64,000 nt of DNA from Vibrio ruber DSM 16370 (GTDB taxonomy: Bacteria > Pseudomonadota > Gammaproteobacteria > Enterobacterales > Vibrionaceae): assembly GCF_900163965.1 (NCBI RefSeq), contig NZ_FULE01000031.1:186001-250000 (forward strand), written 5' to 3'. The translations under genes and the position numbers were made by a program. The notes under the pieces were generated by a model. The model saw only the letters and a list, made by a program, of their open reading frames with translations. It was not told the DNA's origin and ran no database searches. Of this stretch, positions 45,030 to 54,616 are shown in pieces. The first letter of the stretch is position 1. Each line of letters starts with the position of its first letter.

Positions 45030-45205
45030 AATCGCAGTCTTTGATGGTCAGTCATTGAGGCAGATAGCGGATACGAACAGCTCACCTAGTTAGTTTGATG
45101 AGCCTTCACGAATGAATGATCAAAAAAGATCGATTTTTTGGGAACCAATTAAGAAAGGCAGGGTCTACCTTTATACCACTGCTTTTTCTTAGATGAATCT
45201 AAGAG

Positions 45206-45238
45206 GCCCCGAGACTGAATTTGGTCTTGGGGCTTTTT
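45206..45238 (+). terminator. argH downstream terminator
   Basis: A GCCCCGAGAC / GTCTTGGGGC stem is followed by TTTTTCT. A second small hairpin, CTTAGA/TCTAAG, sits at 45188-45203 just before it. Confidence 0.85.
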
Positions 45239-45292
45239 CTTTGCGGCTGATTTTTGCTGCGGTGGCAGTGGCTGATTGAGGCTTGAATATAT

Positions 45293-45541
45293 TTAATGGT
45301 GTTTGCTTTTTCGCAATGGCAGGATGATAAATTTCATCCATAAATGCAGACAGAGCAGCAGATGAACGGCAAGCCCGAACCCGATCAGCGCAATCCCTTC
45401 GACCGATTTGATATGGTGCTCTCCCCAAAGCAGCCAGCTTCCCCAGAATAAGAGACACAGGACGCTTAACTGATTCATACAGCGCTGACAGCGGCCTATT
45501 TTTTTCCAAAACCAGCCTGATTCACAGTTGTTACAAGTCAT
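45293..45541 (-). CDS. DUF3624-like small membrane protein
   Basis: An 82-residue protein with four N-terminal cysteines (CNNC and CQRC, residues 3-6 and 18-21), a possible zinc knuckle or Fe-S site, followed by two membrane helices (about 25-40 and 48-66). CESGWFWKKIGRCQRCMNQL resembles the DUF3624 family of vibrios. Function unknown. It is expressed alone on the minus strand. Confidence 0.75.
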   Translation of the reverse strand: MTCNNCESGWFWKKIGRCQRCMNQLSVLCLLFWGSWLLWGEHHIKSVEGIALIGFGLAVHLLLCLHLWMKFIILPLRKSKHH

Positions 45542-45611
45542 TCCAAGCGTTTATCGAGCGAATAAAAGGCAAGCGTAGGTGAGGATATGAGGGGAATCAA
45601 GCAAAAAAATT

Positions 45612-45648
45612 ACCCCGGCTCTCTCTTGGGGGAAGAAAGAACCGGGGT
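45612..45648 (-). terminator. Terminator-like hairpin without an obvious gene
   Basis: ACCCCGG and CCGGGGT arms enclose a longer imperfect stem; on the minus strand AATTTTTTT follows. It ends just upstream of the DUF3624 gene, which is itself on the minus strand. Confidence 0.65.
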
Positions 45649-45829
45649 CGAAATGTATTACAGTCTATTTTTAGTCCGTGATACACCGAAACAGAGCCAA
45701 TGTTATGGACATTAACACTGACTCAACTCCCGAGATTAAAGCGAATTAATCTAAGTAAAGTGCAGGCAGTTTGAATGCTAAGTCATCAGTAAGTGCCAGA
45801 GCTTATTTTTATTGTGACTGGCTTATAAA

Positions 45830-45848
45830 CCTCCGGGTGACCCGGAGG
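45830..45848 (-). terminator. Terminator of the peroxiredoxin gene
   Basis: On the minus strand a CCTCCGGGT / ACCCGGAGG stem is followed by TTTAT, 24 bp past the stop. Confidence 0.75.
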
Positions 45849-45871
45849 GCGTATCTTTAATTTATGGCTGA

Positions 45872-46615
45872 TTAGTTTGTGGTTGATTCACGGAAGTAAA
45901 TATCCAGTTCTTCACTACCACCGATATGTTTGCCACCAATATAGACCTGAGGAACGGTTGAGCGCCCGGTAATAGCACGCAGGCTGACGGTTGTTGCGTC
46001 TTTGCCCAGAACAACCTCTTCGTATTGCAGACCACGGTCAATTAAGGTCTGTTTTGCTTTCGCACAGAATGGGCAGCCCGGTTTGGTAAAGATCGTGATG
46101 GATTCCTGAAGCTGATGTCCCGGAGAAATATAGTTCAGCATGGTATCGGCATCGGAAACTTTGAATGGGTCACCGGGTTCATTGGGTTCAATAAACATCT
46201 CTTCAACAATACCGTCTTTGACCAGCATGCTGTAACGCCATGAACGCTGACCAAATCCAAGATCGTGTTTATTGACTAACATGCCCATGCCGGCAGTAAA
46301 CTCACCATTACCGTCCGGGATGAAAGTAATGTTGTCGGCTTCCTGATCGTTTTTCCATGCGTTCATCACGAATGTATCGTTCACAGAGACACATAAGATT
46401 TCATCAACACCATGCTCCTGAAATACAGGGAATAACTCATTGTAGCGTGGCAAGTGACTTGAAGAGCATGTTGGTGTAAATGCACCGGGAAGGCTAAAAA
46501 CGATGACCGTTTTTCCTTTGAATAATTCATCAGTTGTTACATTGACCCACTGATCCCCCTGACGCGTTGGAAAGGTAACTTGTGGTACGGGTTGGCCTTT
46601 TTTAGATGTCAACAT
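45872..46615 (-). CDS. Peroxiredoxin-5/glutaredoxin fusion (PGdx)
   Basis: Glutathione-dependent peroxidase in one chain of 247 residues. The N-terminal Prx5 domain (about 1-160) has peroxidatic Cys50 in [14 protein letters not shown]. The C-terminal glutaredoxin domain (about 170-247) has the CPFC redox motif at 181-184 and the [14 protein letters not shown] glutathione site. The fusion lets glutaredoxin recycle the peroxidase. It is divergent from oxyR, with an OxyR site between, so peroxide induction is very likely. Confidence 0.95.
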   Translation of the reverse strand: MLTSKKGQPVPQVTFPTRQGDQWVNVTTDELFKGKTVIVFSLPGAFTPTCSSSHLPRYNELFPVFQEHGVDEILCVSVNDTFVMNAWKNDQEADNITFIPDGNGEFTAGMGMLVNKHDLGFGQRSWRYSMLVKDGIVEEMFIEPNEPGDPFKVSDADTMLNYISPGHQLQESITIFTKPGCPFCAKAKQTLIDRGLQYEEVVLGKDATTVSLRAITGRSTVPQVYIGGKHIGGSEELDIYFRESTTN

Positions 46616-46722
46616 ATTCGGTGTCCTTTAAAGTTCAAATGTTTTTCGAAGTTATATCAAGTGTCGGGCACTTGTTTTTGTTTTGATGTGTCCATTATTC
46701 AAAAAAAACTTTGATAGCTCTA

Positions 46723-46759
46723 ATCGTTTGATGCTATGGTTTTGATAGATGTAATCTAT
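46723..46759. promoter_or_regulatory. OxyR binding site
   Basis: Two half-sites separated by 7 bp span 37 bp. The oxyR-proximal half ATAG-atgtaat-CTAT matches the consensus fully; the distal half ATCG-tttgatg-CTAT deviates at two positions. It lies 15 bp before oxyR and 108 bp before the peroxiredoxin gene. Confidence 0.85.
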
Positions 46760-46773
46760 TAGGTAGAGGTATA

Positions 46774-47667
46774 ATGAATATCCGAGATTTTGAATACTTG
46801 GTCTCTTTAGCTGAACACCGCCATTTTCGTAAAGCAGCTGAAGCGTGTTTTGTCAGTCAGCCGACTCTCAGTGGTCAGATCCGTAAACTGGAAGATGAAC
46901 TGGGAACCGTATTGTTAGAGCGGAGTAGTCGCCGGGTACTTTTTACTGATGCGGGCTTACAGTTAGTTGAACAGGCAAAAAGTATCCTCAAAGAGATTAA
47001 AACATTCAAAGATATGGCGAGTGGGCAAGGGGATGAGATGAGCGGCCCGATGCATATTGGTTTTATCCCGACGGTTGGCCCTTATTTGTTGCCCCGAATT
47101 GTCCCGTCACTGAAAACGCATTTTCCGGATTTAGAGCTATATCTGCATGAAGCTCAGACGAGCCAGTTAGTCCATCAGTTGGAAGATGGAAAACTGGACT
47201 GTCTTGTTCTGGCATCGGTTGAAGAAACCAAGCCATTTAAAGAAATTGAGCTCTATAATGAGCCGATGAGTCTTGCTGTGCCTGCCGACCATCCGTGGGC
47301 AAAAAGTGAGCAGCTGGATATGTCTAACCTCAAAGGACAAACCGTACTGATGTTAGGTGACGGGCATTGCTTACGTGATCAGGCATTAGGGTTCTGTTTT
47401 GCGGCTGGTGCAAAAGATGATGAGCGTTTTAAGGCAACCAGTTTAGAAACATTACGGAACATGGTCGCTGCCGGTGGTGGCATTACATTACTGCCAGAAC
47501 TCTCTTTACCGGGGTGTCGGGAAAAAGATGGCGTCTGCTATCTGAAAGCTTTCAATCCCATTCCCAGTCGGACACTAGCGCTGGTCTATCGGCCCGGTTC
47601 TCCACTCAGACAACGGTTTGAAACATTGGCTGGTGTGATTCGTCAACGGCTCAATGAACTGAGCTGA
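46774..47667 (+). CDS. oxyR: Hydrogen peroxide sensor-regulator OxyR
   Basis: LysR-type regulator, 297 residues. The HTH is in the first 60 residues (RKAAEACFVSQPTLSGQIRKLE). The redox pair Cys199 and Cys208 is in the stretch GDGHCLRDQALGFC, as in E. coli. Upstream there is an OxyR site shared with the divergent peroxiredoxin-glutaredoxin gene, implying autoregulation. It ends at a strong terminator. Confidence 0.96.
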   Translation: MNIRDFEYLVSLAEHRHFRKAAEACFVSQPTLSGQIRKLEDELGTVLLERSSRRVLFTDAGLQLVEQAKSILKEIKTFKDMASGQGDEMSGPMHIGFIPTVGPYLLPRIVPSLKTHFPDLELYLHEAQTSQLVHQLEDGKLDCLVLASVEETKPFKEIELYNEPMSLAVPADHPWAKSEQLDMSNLKGQTVLMLGDGHCLRDQALGFCFAAGAKDDERFKATSLETLRNMVAAGGGITLLPELSLPGCREKDGVCYLKAFNPIPSRTLALVYRPGSPLRQRFETLAGVIRQRLNELS

Positions 47668-47683
47668 AGTCGAACAAAGATAA

Positions 47684-47709
47684 AAAAAGCGGAGTGACCT
47701 CCGCTTTTT
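47684..47709. terminator. Bidirectional terminator oxyR/mrcA
   Basis: An AAAAAGCGGAG / CTCCGCTTTTT stem with a TGAC loop lies between the convergent ends. Confidence 0.85.
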
Positions 47710-47763
47710 GTGTTTTTGTTCGCTGCGAGAAACACTTTTTATTCAAAAGCCGTCTCTGTCAGA

Positions 47764-50322
47764 CTAAAACAGTTCTTCACCGTCATTTGGCGAGGTGTAC
47801 AGACTATTCGTCACTGAATCCTGCACATATTCTTTTGGTTCGGTGCCCTGAATAAAGTACTCGAACATCGCACTGCCATCGGTTTTCGTCGTCAACAACC
47901 CGGTATCGCGATCAATTCTGACCTGAACAATATGTTTCGGAATCACCTTTTCGTGCGGCGGCACATCATTGAGTGCATGTGCCATGAAATCGATCCAAGC
48001 CGGTTCTGCTGTTTTGGCACCAGATTCCCCGCCGCTAATCGGTACATCGTCGAGGTTCGGATTTTTGGTGGTGCGGCCTAGATCCCGGTTGTGACTGTCA
48101 AAGCCGACCCAGGCACTGGCAACGATCCCCGGTGCGAACCCGTTATACCAAGCATCTTTCGAATCGTTGGTTGTCCCGGTTTTACCACCAATATCCCGAC
48201 GTTTCAGTTTTTGCGCCCGCCATCCGGTGCCGTTCCAGCCTGTTCCTTCTTGCCAGTTTCCGCCACCCCAAATGTTGCTATACATCATTTCCCTGACCAA
48301 AAAAGCATTTTGTTCCGAGATGACGCGTGAGGCATATTGGACATCTGCCGAGTGTTCATTAAAGCGAGACGGAGCACTGATCCCTTGAGGAATATCTTCT
48401 TGTTGGGCATTCTCTCCTTGATCTTGTGAATCAGCGTCACTGTCCTGATCAGGACATTGATCATGGCAGACAATTTTCGGTGTCGAGCGATAGACCTGTG
48501 TACCGAAGGGGTCTTCGATATGATCAATATAATAGGCATCAACACTATAGCCGCCATTGGCAAATACCGAATATCCCTGCACCAGCTTCAACGGGCTCAG
48601 GCTTCCCGCTCCCAGTGCGATGGTTTCTGAATGAGGCAGGTTGTCCAGATCGAAGCCAAACCGGGTCAGATAATGTCTGACACGTTCCAGACCCACTTCT
48701 CTGAGCACACGGATTGCCATAACGTTTTTCGATTGTGCTAATCCAATCCGTAGCCGTGTCGGCCCTCTGTATGTCGGTGGTGAATTTTTAGGGCGCCATG
48801 CTGTTCCCTGACTCTGATCCCATTTATTGATTGGTGCATCATTGACCAGCGTTGCCAGCGTCAAACCATCATCAATGGCGGACGAGTAGATGAACGGCTT
48901 AATTCCGGAACCAACCTGACGAATCGATTGTGTCACGCGGTTGAATTTACTGTGGATGAAATTGAAACCGCCGACCAGCGCAAGAACGGCGCCATCTTCA
49001 GGATTCATTGCCACAAAAGCTGTGTTGGCATTCGGCACCTGACTGAGATGCCAGATAGGCTGGCTGTCATCTTGTGTATCATCGAGCTTTCTCACCCAGA
49101 TTTGCTCTCCCGCCGCCAGAATTTCATGGGCATTGGTCGGGGCATCCCCTTGTCGATCATCGGTAATAAATCGGCGGGCCCATTTCATCCCATCCCAGGG
49201 AATGGTTTGCGTGCCGTGATTCTTGACCCAGACCGTCGCTGACTGTTGCGCTACATTCGTCACAATCGCCGGATACATATCGTCATAGATCGGCTGCTCT
49301 GTCAGAGATTCTTCCATCTGTTCCTGAGTCAATGCAGGCTGACCGTCTTTCCACAATACTTTCTCCGCACCGCGGTAGCCATGGCGTTGATCATAGGCGA
49401 TCAAATTATTGATCGCTGCTTTATGCGCAGCGTCTTGCAAATCGGATTGGATGGTTGTGGTCACTCTCATCCCTGATGTGTAGGCGTCTTCACCGTAGTG
49501 TGCCACCATCCATGCCCGTGCAAGTTCAGCAACATAAGGGGCATTGACCTCAATTTCAGCGACATGATACCGCGCGACCAATGGCTCTGCTTTTGCCGAG
49601 TCATACTGCTCCTGCGTAATATAGTGTTCGTCGAGCATACGCATCAGAACCACATTACGGCGATGAGTGGCCCGGCTCAGTGAGTAGATAGGGTTCATGG
49701 TTGACGGGGCTTTCGGCAATCCGGCAATCATCGCCATTTCACCCAGTGTGAGGTCGTTGACATTTTTACCGAAATAGACTTGTGCCGCAGCACCAACCCC
49801 ATAAGAGCGATAACCCAGATAGATTTTATTCAAATACAGTTCAAGAATTTCGTCTTTTGTCAGTAACTGTTCAATGTGAACCGCAATAAAAATCTCTTTT
49901 ATCTTGCGCATGATTTTCTTCTCATTGGTGAGGAAGAAATTACGGGCAAGTTGCTGAGTAATGGTACTCGCACCTTGAGATGCGCTACCGGATAAGATGA
50001 CGGCAAATGCCGCACGGGTAATCCCGATCGGGTCAAACCCGTAGTGCTCATAAAAGCGATTATCTTCGGTGGCCAGAAAGGCATGGATCAAATCTGGTGG
50101 AATATCACTCAGTTTGAGTGGAATCCGGCGTTTTTCTCCAAATTGGGCAATCAGTTTTCCATCTTTACTGAAAACCTGCATTGGCGTTTGAAGCTGAACA
50201 TCTTTTAAGGTGGCGACATCGGGTAATTCTGGTTTTACATAGTAGTAAAACCCAAAAATTGTACTCACCCCTAAAACCATGCAAATCAATGAAAATAAAA
50301 ATAATCGCTTTATGAACTTCAC
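47764..50322 (-). CDS. mrcA: Penicillin-binding protein 1A
   Basis: Bifunctional peptidoglycan synthase anchored in the inner membrane. It starts at GTG 50320-50322 (MKFIKRLFLFSLICMVLG), giving 852 residues with an N-terminal membrane helix. The glycosyltransferase domain contains EDNRFYEHYGFDPIGI. The transpeptidase has the catalytic serine in VGSGIKPFIYSSA and the KTGTTND box. It carries a PBP1A-type insertion and is divergent from pilM. Confidence 0.94.
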   Translation of the reverse strand: MKFIKRLFLFSLICMVLGVSTIFGFYYYVKPELPDVATLKDVQLQTPMQVFSKDGKLIAQFGEKRRIPLKLSDIPPDLIHAFLATEDNRFYEHYGFDPIGITRAAFAVILSGSASQGASTITQQLARNFFLTNEKKIMRKIKEIFIAVHIEQLLTKDEILELYLNKIYLGYRSYGVGAAAQVYFGKNVNDLTLGEMAMIAGLPKAPSTMNPIYSLSRATHRRNVVLMRMLDEHYITQEQYDSAKAEPLVARYHVAEIEVNAPYVAELARAWMVAHYGEDAYTSGMRVTTTIQSDLQDAAHKAAINNLIAYDQRHGYRGAEKVLWKDGQPALTQEQMEESLTEQPIYDDMYPAIVTNVAQQSATVWVKNHGTQTIPWDGMKWARRFITDDRQGDAPTNAHEILAAGEQIWVRKLDDTQDDSQPIWHLSQVPNANTAFVAMNPEDGAVLALVGGFNFIHSKFNRVTQSIRQVGSGIKPFIYSSAIDDGLTLATLVNDAPINKWDQSQGTAWRPKNSPPTYRGPTRLRIGLAQSKNVMAIRVLREVGLERVRHYLTRFGFDLDNLPHSETIALGAGSLSPLKLVQGYSVFANGGYSVDAYYIDHIEDPFGTQVYRSTPKIVCHDQCPDQDSDADSQDQGENAQQEDIPQGISAPSRFNEHSADVQYASRVISEQNAFLVREMMYSNIWGGGNWQEGTGWNGTGWRAQKLKRRDIGGKTGTTNDSKDAWYNGFAPGIVASAWVGFDSHNRDLGRTTKNPNLDDVPISGGESGAKTAEPAWIDFMAHALNDVPPHEKVIPKHIVQVRIDRDTGLLTTKTDGSAMFEYFIQGTEPKEYVQDSVTNSLYTSPNDGEELF

Positions 50323-50594
50323 CGGATAATCCCTGTTTGGTCGGATTGAACGCATGTCATCCGATCTAATTTTCGCTATGTTCTCTAAGAAACTGATTGC
50401 TTAACGTTTCATTTCAAGATAGACCCATTGAAAAGAGTCTACACGACTAAAAATATCGGTTGTTAAAATATAATGCGGCAAACGTGTCGTTTTAGCTTTT
50501 TTTACCATCCGTCATTTTTTGCTGCTGTCTCGAAATGAGCGCTTATTGTACTACCAATCAGCGATTTTAACAGTGCTGAACGACTGGAGTCTGT

Positions 50595-51506
50595 ATGAGA
50601 AAACGTATCGTAACGGGAATCGATATCCGCCGTCACCGTATTACTGCCGTTACTTTAAAGCGCCAACATAACACACTGTCATTACTTGGCAGTGAAACGT
50701 TGTCTGTTGCTGAGGATATTTTCTCTGACAATGAGGTCATCGATTATCAGAGCATTGTCAATAAATTTGCTGAAATCAGAAATAGATTACCTTTTTTGCA
50801 ACATCGCGTTGCGATTGCGATGCCTGATCTTGCTGTGATGACCAGAACGCTCCGGCTTTCGACGAGTGAGCACGATAAAACGCTGGAGCCGTGGTTGGTC
50901 TCTCAGGCTTTTACTGAAGAAACCGCGTTGTCCGGTGCATCTGTTTATCTGGATTATGTGTCGCTTCAATCAGGTTATCAGGTTTATGCGGCTAAAAAAG
51001 AGGTGGTAGAAAGTCGTCTGCAAGCACTTCGTCAGGCAGGGTTAAGACCTGTCCTGATCGATACAGAGAAGCAGGCTTTTCTCCAGTTTCTGCTGGAATC
51101 AATGCGGTGTGCTCAGCGTCAGGGATGGTTACTGATTGATATCGGTGAAGATACCATTGCGATGGGATTTATTACTCCTGAACTCAGTTTCTACCGTCAG
51201 TTTCCTTTTACTGTTCAGGCATTCGATGCCGCTCTCTCCTTGGTTGTGCAAGAGGTGCAGCGATTTATTTCACTGCATTCTGCCGCTGTGCTGAATGGGA
51301 TATGGATTCATGCCTCGCCGGATATGTACCCAATGTTATCTCAGCGGTTAAGTCAGTCATTTTACGGACCGATAGAACATCTGATGGTTGCCTCGGTTTT
51401 TGACACATCAGCTTCGATATCAGCCCATCTTTGGCCTTTTATCCCTCTGGCAGCCGGTTGTGCATTGCGTGGATTGATGGCGTTGGAGTTCGGTTATGCT
51501 GCATGA
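50595..51506 (+). CDS. pilM: Type IV pilus assembly protein PilM (HofM-like)
   Basis: Cytoplasmic actin-like ATPase of the pilus alignment complex. It has 303 residues, shorter than many vibrio PilM. RIVTGIDIRRHRI opens the fold and LLIDIGEDTIAMG is the second phosphate-binding region. It overlaps pilN by 11 bp (stop inside ATGCTGCATGA). It leads pilM-N-O-Q, divergent from mrcA as in other vibrios. Confidence 0.85.
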   Translation: MRKRIVTGIDIRRHRITAVTLKRQHNTLSLLGSETLSVAEDIFSDNEVIDYQSIVNKFAEIRNRLPFLQHRVAIAMPDLAVMTRTLRLSTSEHDKTLEPWLVSQAFTEETALSGASVYLDYVSLQSGYQVYAAKKEVVESRLQALRQAGLRPVLIDTEKQAFLQFLLESMRCAQRQGWLLIDIGEDTIAMGFITPELSFYRQFPFTVQAFDAALSLVVQEVQRFISLHSAAVLNGIWIHASPDMYPMLSQRLSQSFYGPIEHLMVASVFDTSASISAHLWPFIPLAAGCALRGLMALEFGYAA

Positions 51507-52161
51507 GCTGAATTTGATGGATTGGCGGCAAAGTCAATCCTATCGGCGTAAGCGGCTTTTATATGGGTTGTGGCTTCTCGGCGGGTGTCTGTGGATTGCG
51601 GCACAAGTGATTTTCTTTTGCAGGTGGCATCAACAGCAAACCTTTTGGCAGCAGTCTGAACAGCGGCTTAACGCACAACTGAGCGAACAACAAAAACGCC
51701 TGTATGCATGGCAAGCAAGACAGCAACATGCGCAACAGAACCAAAGAAAGCTGGCCGATGCAGAGCAGTGGATTGCACACAGCCAGTTACCACCGAGACT
51801 TATGTCGGTACTGGCCTCCGCTATTTCCGGTGGTATTTATCTGGAAGCGATCCATTTGGCGGATCGACAGGCGGTTATACAAGGATTAAGTCGTCATCCG
51901 ACAGCGATGAGCCGTTTTATTCAGCGGCTCCGGCAAACGCCATCGATTCAACAGTTAGATATTCTGTCAGTAACGGATCAGACGCCTGACTGGGGCAGCG
52001 AGTTCAATACGTTTCAACTGCGTCTGGAGATCGCCGCAATTACAGCTACCGATTGGAGCCCTGAAACTATTGAAGCTGATGTCGCGATAGAGTCTGTTGC
52101 GACAAAGCCTGTTGCGACAAGAGGCTCTGTTGAGAAGCAGGATAACCATGATGCTCACTGA
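51496..52161 (+). CDS. pilN: Type IV pilus assembly protein PilN
   Basis: Inner-membrane bitopic protein linking PilM to PilO, 221 residues. The N-terminal MLHELNLMDWRQSQSYRRK is the PilM-binding motif, with a transmembrane helix (about 25-42), then a coiled coil and a ferredoxin-like periplasmic domain. It overlaps both pilM and pilO by a few bases. The last 30 residues contain an unusual Ala/Thr/Val-rich repeat (ESVATKPVATRG). Confidence 0.85.
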   Translation: MLHELNLMDWRQSQSYRRKRLLYGLWLLGGCLWIAAQVIFFCRWHQQQTFWQQSEQRLNAQLSEQQKRLYAWQARQQHAQQNQRKLADAEQWIAHSQLPPRLMSVLASAISGGIYLEAIHLADRQAVIQGLSRHPTAMSRFIQRLRQTPSIQQLDILSVTDQTPDWGSEFNTFQLRLEIAAITATDWSPETIEADVAIESVATKPVATRGSVEKQDNHDAH

Positions 52162-52765
52162 CGCGCTTCGACGCTGGATGTTGAATGCATCGATACGACA
52201 ATTGGTGGGGGTGATGGTGACACTGGTTGTTGTGAGTGTCGGTATCAGTTATCTGCTTTTCTGGCAAAGTCGCTATGACTCGTTACGGCAGTATCCGACT
52301 CATCTGAATGCATTGTCTCAACAGCGGGAGATGAACCGCCAACAACTCGATCACTTTCGCCAGCGGCAAGTCGGTTGGGATGCACAGCAGGACAAACTGG
52401 AACAAACCATGGCTCGTCTGACGAAAGTGCGTGATTCTGCTGTGTGGATCAAGCAAATCGATCAGGTGGCTGAGCAACAGCATATTCGTATTCGACACAT
52501 TGTCTGGCAAAAACCACAGCAATTATATGGTCTTGATGCAGATGTTTTCGAGATTAGGTTGAGCGGTTTGTTTCCGGATATTTTGAGATTCATGCAGGCC
52601 ATTGGCCAGTCTGCCGAGGTTGTATTTCAACCGATTCACTGGAAGAGAATCTCACCACATCAGCGCCATATTGAAGTTGTTGCAACAGGATTTCTTTATC
52701 AACTGAAAATAGAGCGCAACATCAGTCGTCACACAAAAGGACATGATCAATATGAGTCAAAATAA
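52148..52765 (+). CDS. pilO: Type IV pilus assembly protein PilO
   Basis: Inner-membrane partner of PilN, 205 residues: one transmembrane helix (about 21-38), a coiled coil and a C-terminal domain ending FLYQLKIERN. It starts at ATG 52148, overlapping pilN by 14 bp. In most vibrios pilP follows; here pilQ follows directly with a 14-bp overlap. Confidence 0.82.
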   Translation: MMLTDALRRWMLNASIRQLVGVMVTLVVVSVGISYLLFWQSRYDSLRQYPTHLNALSQQREMNRQQLDHFRQRQVGWDAQQDKLEQTMARLTKVRDSAVWIKQIDQVAEQQHIRIRHIVWQKPQQLYGLDADVFEIRLSGLFPDILRFMQAIGQSAEVVFQPIHWKRISPHQRHIEVVATGFLYQLKIERNISRHTKGHDQYESK

Positions 52766-53882
52766 CTATCGGAGTGTGCTGTCTGACATCAGGGTGATAG
52801 GAGGAATTTTATGGGGCGTGTGGACTCAGGGATTTGCTCAGCCGGCTATTGATCCATTTGATGTGCCGTCAACCGCACAATCCGGTCTTTTCTCCGAAAA
52901 GACGTCTGATTCTCCACAACCGGTGTTGGAAACAGCGTTAATCCCGATTCAGTATGCGAAAACGGCGGAATTCATACCGCTTCTGGAAGGGGGAGAACAA
53001 CCGGGGTTGCTTTCTAAATCTGGATGGGTACGCGTTGAACCACGGACAAACTCGCTGATTATTCACGATACGCCTCAGCATTTGGCAGCGATCCGGAGCA
53101 TGATTGAAGCGATCGATATTCCGGTGAAACAGGTCAGAATTGAAGCGAGGATTGTGATTGTCAGCGAAGGGGCGCTTGATGAGCTCGGTGTGCGCTGGGG
53201 CGCAGGGCTGAAGCAAGGACATTTTGCCGTTGGCGGACATATTGAACAGCTCCATGCGGCAGGTGATGATGCAAAACCATCACAAGTAACCGATTTTATG
53301 AATATTAATCTGCCGAGCACATCTGGCAACGCCTCATCGATTGCTTTTCAACTGGCAAAGTTGGGATCCGGTACACTACTGGATTTAGAGTTATCGGCAT
53401 TACAGAGTGAATCTCGTGCTGAGATTATTTCCAGCCCCAGTCTGTTAACCACAAATCATCAGGCTGCATTTATCGAACAAGGGACTGAAATTCCGTATCA
53501 GGAGTCGAGTTCGGATGATGAAACCACCATTGCATTCAAAAAAGCAGTGTTGAGTCTGGAGGTAACCCCGAATATCACAGCGGATCACCATATGTTGCTG
53601 GATTTACGCGTAACACAAGATCGTCCCGGAGAGGTGGTTAAAACCGGTTCCGGAGAAGCGGTTGCCATTACCACGCAACGAATTGGTACTCAAGTGCTCG
53701 TCAATGACGGAGAAACGGTTGTACTCGGGGGAATTTATCAGAAAACCCAAATGCACCGGGTTGATAAAGTACCGCTATTGGGAGAGTTGCCGCTATTAGG
53801 CAAACTGTTTCAGCGTAATTATCAAAAGACAGATAAGAATGAGTTGCTTATTTTTGTCACGCCCCGGGTTGTGATTCAATAA
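52752..53882 (+). CDS. pilQ: Short type IV pilus secretin PilQ (HofQ-like)
   Basis: Outer-membrane secretin pore, 376 residues, much shorter than the roughly 570 residues usual in Vibrio. It has an N-terminal hydrophobic signal-like segment (about 15-30), a single small N1-type domain (about 60-125) and the secretin domain ending NELLIFVTPRVVIQ. No AMIN peptidoglycan-binding domains are seen, and the STN (N0) domain also seems absent. Start 52752 follows AAAAGGA; no pilP lies upstream. It could serve a reduced pilus or DNA-uptake pore. Confidence 0.8.
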   Translation: MSQNNYRSVLSDIRVIGGILWGVWTQGFAQPAIDPFDVPSTAQSGLFSEKTSDSPQPVLETALIPIQYAKTAEFIPLLEGGEQPGLLSKSGWVRVEPRTNSLIIHDTPQHLAAIRSMIEAIDIPVKQVRIEARIVIVSEGALDELGVRWGAGLKQGHFAVGGHIEQLHAAGDDAKPSQVTDFMNINLPSTSGNASSIAFQLAKLGSGTLLDLELSALQSESRAEIISSPSLLTTNHQAAFIEQGTEIPYQESSSDDETTIAFKKAVLSLEVTPNITADHHMLLDLRVTQDRPGEVVKTGSGEAVAITTQRIGTQVLVNDGETVVLGGIYQKTQMHRVDKVPLLGELPLLGKLFQRNYQKTDKNELLIFVTPRVVIQ

Positions 53883-54070
53883 GTTAGTCCCCCTTTTTTC
53901 AGATCGCCTAAAAATAAGGTTGCATTCGGGCACTCAGATCTAGATAATTTCGGGTCTTATCACGAAATGTCTGTGAGGAATTGGTGCCACGAAGCTGATT
54001 CATCCCTTGCTATACCTTGAATTCACTTGTGGCGATGTCATTGAATTAATGTTGTTAATTACTGCTAAAC

Positions 54071-54589
54071 ATGGCTGAAAAACGTAATATTATCCTTGTT
54101 GGTCCTATGGGGGCCGGCAAAAGTACTATCGGTAGATATCTGGCACAGCAACTCCATATGGAATTTGTCGATTCTGACTCCGTTATTGAAGAACGGACGG
54201 GGGCAGATATTGCCTGGGTATTTGATGTTGAAGGAGAAGACGGTTTCCGGAAACGTGAAGAAACTGTCATCCATGATCTGACTGAACAACAAGGCATCGT
54301 TCTGGCAACAGGCGGTGGATCAGTCAAAAGCAAAGAAAATCGTAATCGTCTTTCTGCCCGGGGCGTTGTCGTTTATTTGGAAACGACAATTGAGAAACAG
54401 TTAGCTCGTACCAGTCGTGATAAAAAGCGTCCGCTTCTGCAAACGGAACAGCCACGCGAAGTTTTAGAAGCTTTGGCTGAGGAACGCAATCCGCTTTATG
54501 AAGAAATTGCGGATATTACTGTGAAAACTGATGATCAAAGTGCAAAAGTGGTAGCCAATCAGATCGTAAAAATGTTAGAAGAACAATAG
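54071..54589 (+). CDS. aroK: Shikimate kinase I
   Basis: Phosphorylates shikimate in the chorismate path, 172 residues. P-loop [12 protein letters not shown] (about residues 11-22), shikimate-binding [14 protein letters not shown] and the GGGSVKS loop are visible. It leads aroK-aroB-damX-dam, a conserved gamma-proteobacterial order. Confidence 0.96.
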   Translation: MAEKRNIILVGPMGAGKSTIGRYLAQQLHMEFVDSDSVIEERTGADIAWVFDVEGEDGFRKREETVIHDLTEQQGIVLATGGGSVKSKENRNRLSARGVVVYLETTIEKQLARTSRDKKRPLLQTEQPREVLEALAEERNPLYEEIADITVKTDDQSAKVVANQIVKMLEEQ

Positions 54590-54616
54590 GTTTTTTTATT
54601 TTTGCGGAGTGCAACC

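Larger units (their letters stand above)
45542..45871 (-). other. Gene-free region with two minus-strand hairpins
   Basis: A 330-bp gap between the DUF3624 gene and the peroxiredoxin gene. It contains the peroxiredoxin terminator (45830-45848) and a second terminator-like hairpin (45612-45648). The roughly 180 bp between them have no ORF and could encode a small RNA on the minus strand. Confidence 0.45.

Noticed and set aside
45030..45205. Possible ArgA-like acetyltransferase domain fused to argH
   Set aside because: The argH frame stops at 45029 and no acetyltransferase motif follows in any frame.
45189..45509. 106-residue minus-strand frame overlapping the DUF3624 gene
   Set aside because: The other frame encodes a cysteine-rich membrane protein similar to a known family; this one includes the terminator.
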